From assembly GCA_964364175.1 (NCBI GenBank), contig CAYILR010000019.1, positions 1 to 64,000 on the forward strand: DNA of 64,000 nt, in the 5' to 3' direction. The notes beneath the pieces were generated by a model, which was given only the letters and a program-made list of their open reading frames with translations, was not told where the DNA came from and did not search any database. Origin of the DNA: CAYILR01 sp964364175. Its GTDB lineage: Bacteria > Bdellovibrionota > UBA1018. This document shows, piece by piece, positions 59,339 through 64,000 of this stretch. Position 1 is the stretch's first letter; each line of letters begins with the position of its first letter. The position numbers were made by a program, and so were the translations under genes.

Positions 59339-60732
59339 TTCGAAAACAGATCTTCGCGATTATAGCCGGAGTTCTTGTGGCTACGAGCGGTTGGGCCGCA
59401 GTTACGCTTAAGCTGCCGCAACCTCAAGTGGAGACACTTGCTAATGGATTGCAACTCGTGTGGTTCGTGGATGAGCGGATTCCTGTTGTGGATCTCGTTT
59501 TGCTGGTGCGCTCGGGCGAGCGTGACGACCCTCCAGGCAAGTCGGGGGTTTCGAGCCTGTTATCGGCAGCGTTGGGTCGGGATTCGGGGGGGATTTCGGC
59601 GACCGAAATGTCGCGCTCGGTTGAGAAGCTGGGTGCTTCGCGGAGTATCTCCACTGACGACGAAGCTTTTCTGATCGGGACGCACGGGTTGGCTGCCGAT
59701 TCAGAAGAGCTACTGAAAATCCTCGCACTCACTGCGTTGAAACCGGATTTCTTGGATACTGAAGTTAAGCGTGAGCATGGACGGATCTTGGATCGCTGGA
59801 GACATCTGGGGGATTCTGCTGAAGTCCTGGCATCGGTTGCGTTTCAAAAACGGATCATGGCGGGGACTCACTACGGTCGTACCGGATTTGCATCGGTGAA
59901 GGAATTCACGCAAGTCGCGCGTGAAGATGTTTTGGCTTATTACAAAGCACATTTCACACCCAAAAACTCCATCTTGATGATTGTCGGGCAGGTGAACAAG
60001 CCCCAGTTTCGGATGAAAATCGAAAAAGCATTCCAAGATTGGAAGGGCGAGATTCCACAGCGACAATGGAAAAACTATTCTGATCCGCGCGTGATGACAC
60101 AACCGGGACAGATTCTTTTGCTCGATCGCCCGGATCTCACTCAGGCACAGGTTCGTATCGGGTTGCCAGCGCCAGATGTGCATTCTCCTGATCGGTATGA
60201 TCTGGCGGTGGGTAACGCGCTTTTCGGGGAATACTTCAACAGCCGATTGGTTTCAGTCATTCGGGATGAAATGGGATTGACCTACGGAATCGGAAGCGGT
60301 TTTTCGTTCAATCAAGAAGTGGGACGGTTTTCGATTCTGACTTCGACTCGGACCGAGAGCGTGGGAAAATTGCTCGATGAGACTCTTTTTCAACTCAAAA
60401 AATGGAAAAACGGCCCGATCCCCGCGCAGGAAGTTGAGACAGCACGCGAGTACCTGTCGGGGGGATTTCCGCTGGGTGTTGCGAGTCTGGGAGCTGTGGC
60501 TTCCAGGTGGCTAGCTGCTCGGGTGATGGGACTGGGAGATCACGCACTCGATGAATTCGCCGCCAAGATCAATTCAGTGACCCCGGAGCGAGTGAATCAA
60601 GCCGTGAAAAAGCACATTCAGCCGGATCAGGCAATGATCGTGATTGCAGGGGATGCGGTGGGGATTCGCAAGAGTTTGGAGAAGAGTGGGTTTACGAAGA
60701 TCAAGCTTTTGAAGGCGGGGGACTTGAACTGA
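59335..60732 (+). CDS. M16 peptidase-like protein, inactive subunit
   Basis: 465 aa. A signal peptide ends near SGWAAV. The fold matches the upstream protein (LANGLQLVWFVDERIPVVDL), but the HxxEH region reads GVSSLLSAAL, so zinc cannot bind. In bacterial M16B pairs, such as those of Sphingomonas and in mitochondrial MPP, one subunit is inactive and helps substrate binding. The last 32 bases overlap the convergent bactofilin gene. Confidence 0.88.
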   Translation: MIRKQIFAIIAGVLVATSGWAAVTLKLPQPQVETLANGLQLVWFVDERIPVVDLVLLVRSGERDDPPGKSGVSSLLSAALGRDSGGISATEMSRSVEKLGASRSISTDDEAFLIGTHGLAADSEELLKILALTALKPDFLDTEVKREHGRILDRWRHLGDSAEVLASVAFQKRIMAGTHYGRTGFASVKEFTQVAREDVLAYYKAHFTPKNSILMIVGQVNKPQFRMKIEKAFQDWKGEIPQRQWKNYSDPRVMTQPGQILLLDRPDLTQAQVRIGLPAPDVHSPDRYDLAVGNALFGEYFNSRLVSVIRDEMGLTYGIGSGFSFNQEVGRFSILTSTRTESVGKLLDETLFQLKKWKNGPIPAQEVETAREYLSGGFPLGVASLGAVASRWLAARVMGLGDHALDEFAAKINSVTPERVNQAVKKHIQPDQAMIVIAGDAVGIRKSLEKSGFTKIKLLKAGDLN

Positions 60733-61093
60733 GTTTCCCTTCAAAATGAGCCCCAAATTCCACACTGACCGATGGGGCAGTGATCGTTCCCAAGATTCGT
60801 GCGGAGCTGCTTAATACGACTTTAGTGGTGGCTTTGATTTTGCCTTTGACGAAGCCTGAGATCAGCAATGTGTCGGCTTGAATTTCTCCTTCGATCACCG
60901 AGGATTCAGCCAGAATCAATGTGCTGCCGGCAGGAGAAATGATTGTTCCGTGAATGACGCCATGAACACGCGTCGTGGAGTCGAAATGAATTTTTCCTTC
61001 GAGCTTGCTGTCTTGCGAGATGAGATTGATCTGGGTTTCTGAGAGAACTTCTGGAGGAGTTGTTTTAGGTGCGGGGGCTTTTGAGGTGGTCAT
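60701..61093 (-). CDS. Bactofilin
   Basis: 130 aa. Central beta-helix repeats (SKLEGKIHFDSTTRVHGVIH, SSVIEGEIQADTLLISGFVK, ARILGTITAPSVSVEFGAHF) are flanked by short Pro/Ser-rich tails, as in all bactofilins. These form non-nucleotide filaments at the membrane and shape cells or place enzymes. It overlaps the membrane-protein gene by 4 nt (ATGA) and, in antisense, the M16 gene by 32 nt. Confidence 0.94.
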   Translation of the reverse strand: MTTSKAPAPKTTPPEVLSETQINLISQDSKLEGKIHFDSTTRVHGVIHGTIISPAGSTLILAESSVIEGEIQADTLLISGFVKGKIKATTKVVLSSSARILGTITAPSVSVEFGAHFEGKLSSSPPPSKA

Positions 61094-61866
61094 GATTTGA
61101 GTGGAACCGTTTTCTGCATGAGGAGCTTGCCCTGCGGGTCGATGAGGAAAATCAGCAGCTCTTTGAGTCCCTCTTGACCTTCGATGACGCCGAAATCGGC
61201 TTTGACTTCACGAAATCGTGCGACCGAGAAAGTTTCGCCCTTGCCTAGATCGACCAAAGGTTGATTTCCTTTTTGAAATTGGAAAACAGGTTTAGGCCAA
61301 GCGAGCACAGCTCCCGGCCCCCGAGCGACCAGAGTAAATCGGCCTTGTTGAAAGCCACCGTCGTCGAGCTTGTACTGAATGTTGAATTTTATGCTCCAAC
61401 GATTATTTTTGAATGTGGTTTGAATATTGTTGAGAACGATCTTTGTATCTTCCTTGGCGCCATTTTCGGTCTGAGTGTTGAGCGTTCCGCCAAAGGGGGC
61501 GCTAATCGCAGGCAAATCAGGCGAATCACTCATTGCGGACGGTTGAGTTGCAGGCTGCGAGGCGTTTGCTGCGGGAGCGTTAGCCAAAGCCACGACTGCA
61601 GCCGACCTGAGTTTTTCCACTTCTTGCCGGAGCTGGGTCAGCTCGTTCAATTCGGCCGGCGAGGGCTGTGGAGCATGTCCCAGCTGATTGCGGAGCCGGT
61701 GGACAATCAAACTCTGCTGGACACTGAATAAAGCGGTTCCCAAAAGCGCGATCACACCCAGCGTGATCGTGGTGCTGAGCCAGGGAATCCAGCGCAACGG
61801 CAACTGGAACGTCCGCGCCGGCAGCTGGTCCTTGAAAATCATGACGGTGAGTTTGGTTAGGGGCAT
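61090..61866 (-). CDS. Membrane protein with coiled coil, bactofilin partner
   Basis: 258 aa. One membrane helix (residues 30-48, TTITLGVIALLGTALFSVQ), a coiled coil (about 62-92, ELTQLRQEVEKLRSA), a low-complexity linker, and a C-terminal beta domain (WSIKFNIQYKLDDGGFQQGR). The helix-plus-coil N-terminus recalls the M23 peptidases encoded next to bactofilins, but no peptidase motif is present. It may anchor or locate the bactofilin filament. Function unknown. Confidence 0.7.
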   Translation of the reverse strand: MPLTKLTVMIFKDQLPARTFQLPLRWIPWLSTTITLGVIALLGTALFSVQQSLIVHRLRNQLGHAPQPSPAELNELTQLRQEVEKLRSAAVVALANAPAANASQPATQPSAMSDSPDLPAISAPFGGTLNTQTENGAKEDTKIVLNNIQTTFKNNRWSIKFNIQYKLDDGGFQQGRFTLVARGPGAVLAWPKPVFQFQKGNQPLVDLGKGETFSVARFREVKADFGVIEGQEGLKELLIFLIDPQGKLLMQKTVPLKS

Positions 61867-61957
61867 AGGAGTCTTTGTTGAGAGTAGCGGGGGGAGGTGG
61901 GTGTGTCAATTTGTTGGTGAGTTGAGTTTGGTGAGGTTTGTTCCGAGGAATAAAAGA

Positions 61958-63415
61958 ATGAGTTTGACTCGCGTTGCCAAAGTTTTGACTTTGGTTTTTG
62001 TGAATCTATCCTGTCCTCTGTCCTTCGCCGAAAACTGCGACGGGGTTTCCTGTCATGAAGCAACCAACATCCTTCCGTTCAATCCGAAACAGATTTTGAC
62101 CCCAACGCAGCTTGCATTGACCAATAACATTCGTGAATTTTGTGATGAAAGTGTTTACTCAGGGGTTGGCGATCTGGCTCTTCACGCAACTCCCGAAGAA
62201 ATCACAAAAGCTCGATCGACGCCGACGGGTATCTACAATTTGATATTAAGCCGACGGTACTCAGATTCTTGGCGTCTTTCACATTTTCCTGATCCATATG
62301 CTCGATTGAAATCTTATCAGGCAGCTACCAGTGTTTTTGGAGTCAGTATACAAACAGCNNNNNNNNNNNNNNNNNNNNNNNNNNNNNNNNNNNNNNNNNN
62401 NNNNNNNNNNNNNNNNNNNNNNNNNNNNNNNNNNNNNNNNNNNNNNNNNNNNNNNNNNCAAAAGGAAGCCACCCTCGCAGGAGATTCACAGCCGGCAAGA
62501 CTCTTTGCCTGCGGACAACTTACTTTTAGTTCCCCATTCAAATGCGCCGAAGGGTTAGAAATCACTCGTCAAATTATGCAAGAAAGACACGACATGATTT
62601 TACCTGAAACTTATAGGGAAGTACTCACAAACCCCACTTACATTGAGGGAGTTCGTCGTGCCGCTCTAAAAATTATGAACAAAGTTGAGTCAGGACAAAT
62701 TCCATTGGGCCATTTATTTGACGACATTTTCACTTCATTTACTTCTACAGGAATTGAAGAAAGCAAAGCTCGTGACATGACCTGGAATGTGATCGCTCTT
62801 TTTGCTACCGCTGGTCCAAGCCTCGGAATGAATTTGGAATGGATCGGAGAAGGAAAACGAGAACTCAATCAAGTCGTGAAGCTGAGTCTAGCTGTAATCG
62901 GCTCTTCTGTAAGTATTCTTAATTTGAGAAGTGCGCGATCTGGGCATCCCTACAGTTATCCGCCCAGTGTTACCACCCACTGTGATAACGGTAAGCCCTA
63001 CTATTTTTGGATGTCTGCTTATCTCGCTCGAGAGGTTTCAAAAAAGCTGCATGACCCTGTTGCAGCGACAGCCGCTGTATATACGGCAGCAAAAGGTTAC
63101 CAATTTATTTCTAGAACAGGTGATCGTAAACCAGAGCGTGCGCTTCAAGTCGATACATTTGACGGATTCAACAATGTAATGCGAATGGACCTAACATACT
63201 CTGCAGCAGGAACCCGTTTTGGAATCGAATCACTGCAGGGTCGTACACCGAATTTAAATATAGACGAAGGGATTCGGACGATTGTTTCGGGAGCTCAAGT
63301 GAAACCTGCCTGGCTGATGAGCAATCAAGAATTTCAATCTAACCCTAAAAAAGCTTACTATGAATGGTCAGATCGGTTTGCTCCGAACTCGGTATTTAAG
63401 CTATACAATCCATAA
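61958..63415 (+). CDS. Secreted protein of unknown function, interrupted by a gap
   Basis: About 485 aa from the ATG at 61958 (GAGGAA upstream); the frame from 61688 is unsupported. The signal peptide ends near LSFAENC. The middle carries 100 Ns (62359-62458), so length and frame across the gap are unproven, though the frame stays open on both sides. The C-terminal half is helical (EESKARDMTWNVIALFATAG) with a C-terminal beta part. Family not recognised. Confidence 0.6.
   Translation: MSLTRVAKVLTLVFVNLSCPLSFAENCDGVSCHEATNILPFNPKQILTPTQLALTNNIREFCDESVYSGVGDLALHATPEEITKARSTPTGIYNLILSRRYSDSWRLSHFPDPYARLKSYQAATSVFGVSIQTXXXXXXXXXXXXXXXXXXXXXXXXXXXXXXXXXXQKEATLAGDSQPARLFACGQLTFSSPFKCAEGLEITRQIMQERHDMILPETYREVLTNPTYIEGVRRAALKIMNKVESGQIPLGHLFDDIFTSFTSTGIEESKARDMTWNVIALFATAGPSLGMNLEWIGEGKRELNQVVKLSLAVIGSSVSILNLRSARSGHPYSYPPSVTTHCDNGKPYYFWMSAYLAREVSKKLHDPVAATAAVYTAAKGYQFISRTGDRKPERALQVDTFDGFNNVMRMDLTYSAAGTRFGIESLQGRTPNLNIDEGIRTIVSGAQVKPAWLMSNQEFQSNPKKAYYEWSDRFAPNSVFKLYNP
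62359..62458. other. Assembly gap (100 N)
   Basis: Exactly 100 Ns, the usual placeholder for a scaffold join of unknown size. It falls inside the secreted-protein gene. The true sequence may be longer or shorter. Confidence 0.99.
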
Positions 63416-63658
63416 TAAATATTCGTTGATTTGATTCGAATTTATTTGACGAGAAATTGAATTTCAAAAACCGATTCGAACGAGATTTGTTCTAAATCAA
63501 AGTAGGGTTTTAATTATTCTTCCAAACAAACGCGTCTGAGCGAATTTGTGCACGTCTCATTTGATTTTTCTAGTTTAAGTTTTGAATTCTGAAATCGTGA
63601 AAATCGAGCATTTAAAAACTCATGTTAGGGTGATTTCTCCATAGGAAAGGGAATCAAA
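63416..63658. other. AT-rich intergenic region
   Basis: 243 bases without a plausible gene. It contains T/A-rich runs and the half-sites of a promoter ahead of the next gene, but no clear -35/-10 pair could be chosen. AGGAAAGG at 63643-63650 is the ribosome site of the HNH-family gene starting at 63659. Confidence 0.5.
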
Positions 63659-64000
63659 ATGAAAAATCTAAATCGACTTTCGGATCAAGAACTCGTTCAA
63701 CACACCCAAAGTTTAGTGCATGAAGAGCAAAAACTAGTGACTCAGGTTTTGGATTGTTTGGAGGAGATTTTTGCTCGGAGGCTTTACCTCAAAATGGGAT
63801 ACAGCTCGATGTTTGAATTTTGTAAGGATGAATTGGGTTACAGCGATGGGACAGCACAGATCCGAATCGATGCGTTGAAACTGACTCAGATTCTTCCGGA
63901 GATCAAAGAAGACATTCTAAAAAATAATGCGACCATTACTCAGGCGGCTTTCTTAAATAAATTTCTCCGCCAGGAAAAAAAGATTACGCATGTGGAAAGG
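63659..64000 (+). CDS. HNH-endonuclease-family protein, N-terminal part (runs off window)
   Basis: At least 114 codons from the ATG at 63659, still open at the window edge. The start MKNLNRLSDQELVQHTQSLV and YSSMFEFCKDELGYSDGTAQ match the N-terminal helical part of the broken gene at 53080-53992 (YGSLHEYLVDELKYSDGAAH). In that family a C-terminal HNH nuclease domain follows; here it would lie beyond the window. The call rests on similarity to the other copy and on family shape. Confidence 0.65.
   Translation, partial: MKNLNRLSDQELVQHTQSLVHEEQKLVTQVLDCLEEIFARRLYLKMGYSSMFEFCKDELGYSDGTAQIRIDALKLTQILPEIKEDILKNNATITQAAFLNKFLRQEKKITHVER

Overview
The window looks like a 64-kb piece of a Gram-negative bacterial chromosome. 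It carries housekeeping genes (gltX, cysS, uvrB, hpt, tdk, tRNA-Leu), lipoproteins with lipobox signals, outer-membrane beta-barrel-like proteins, a FliL-like flagellar protein, a bactofilin and many small Cys-rich secreted proteins. A fibre-like lipoprotein with phage-tail-type repeats and HNH proteins of a particular N-terminal type suggest the Bdellovibrionota or a neighbouring deltaproteobacterial-type lineage. That placement is inference from gene content; no rRNA or other marker settles it. A 100-N block at 62359-62458 shows the contig is scaffolded, so the two apparent frameshifts could be real or assembly errors.

Layout. 0.4-9.3 kb: plus-strand carD-gltX-cysS, a minus-strand secreted esterase, then uvrB and a YyaL-like protein. 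9.4-11.1 kb: a small secreted Cys-rich protein and a DUF4143-type ATPase behind twin palindromic operators. 11.1-23.8 kb: a long, tightly packed minus-strand unit. It starts from a near-consensus promoter (23905-23932) and runs through a Gld-like ABC exporter (ATPase, permease, auxiliary protein), a DUF4340 protein, a Yip1-like protein, a metalloprotease, tdk, hpt, a GHMP kinase, a DUF429 protein and two Opp-type permeases. 24-31 kb: small membrane and secreted proteins around a minus-strand acyl-CoA set (isovaleryl-CoA-dehydrogenase-like enzyme, carboxyltransferase, BKACE). 31-37 kb: pirin, Nudix, a fadBA-type beta-oxidation pair and a frameshifted fibre-like lipoprotein. 37.4-38.9 kb: a small toxin-antitoxin-like island (DUF4258, DUF2283-HTH, zeta toxin). 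39-50.8 kb: peptide transporter, GST-like protein, RlmM-like methyltransferase, two glutamate-synthase-domain paralogues flanking a MATE exporter and tRNA-Leu(UAG), and an acyltransferase / REC-PilZ / FliL group. 51-55 kb: an accessory stretch with a triple-repeat secreted protein, a second DUF4143-type ATPase, a relic of an ald 3' end, a broken HNH gene and a trypsin-like protease. 55-64 kb: ald, an MBL hydrolase, an SDR, an active/inactive M16 protease pair, bactofilin with a membrane partner, a secreted protein interrupted by the gap, and the start of a second HNH-type gene.

The most unusual signal is a set of three large intergenic cruciform elements (4019-4133, 12450-12566, 46820-46948). 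Each has a long near-perfect stem of locus-specific sequence. The first two share a near-identical, doubly hairpinned core in which one base pair has swapped strands, which implies that structure is conserved. The third is weaker but keeps part of the core motif, and its stem ends on the CCA end of tRNA-Leu.

Gene packing is tight. Ten same-strand junctions overlap by exactly 4 nt (nine ATGA, one TTGA), and four convergent pairs share overlapping stop codons.
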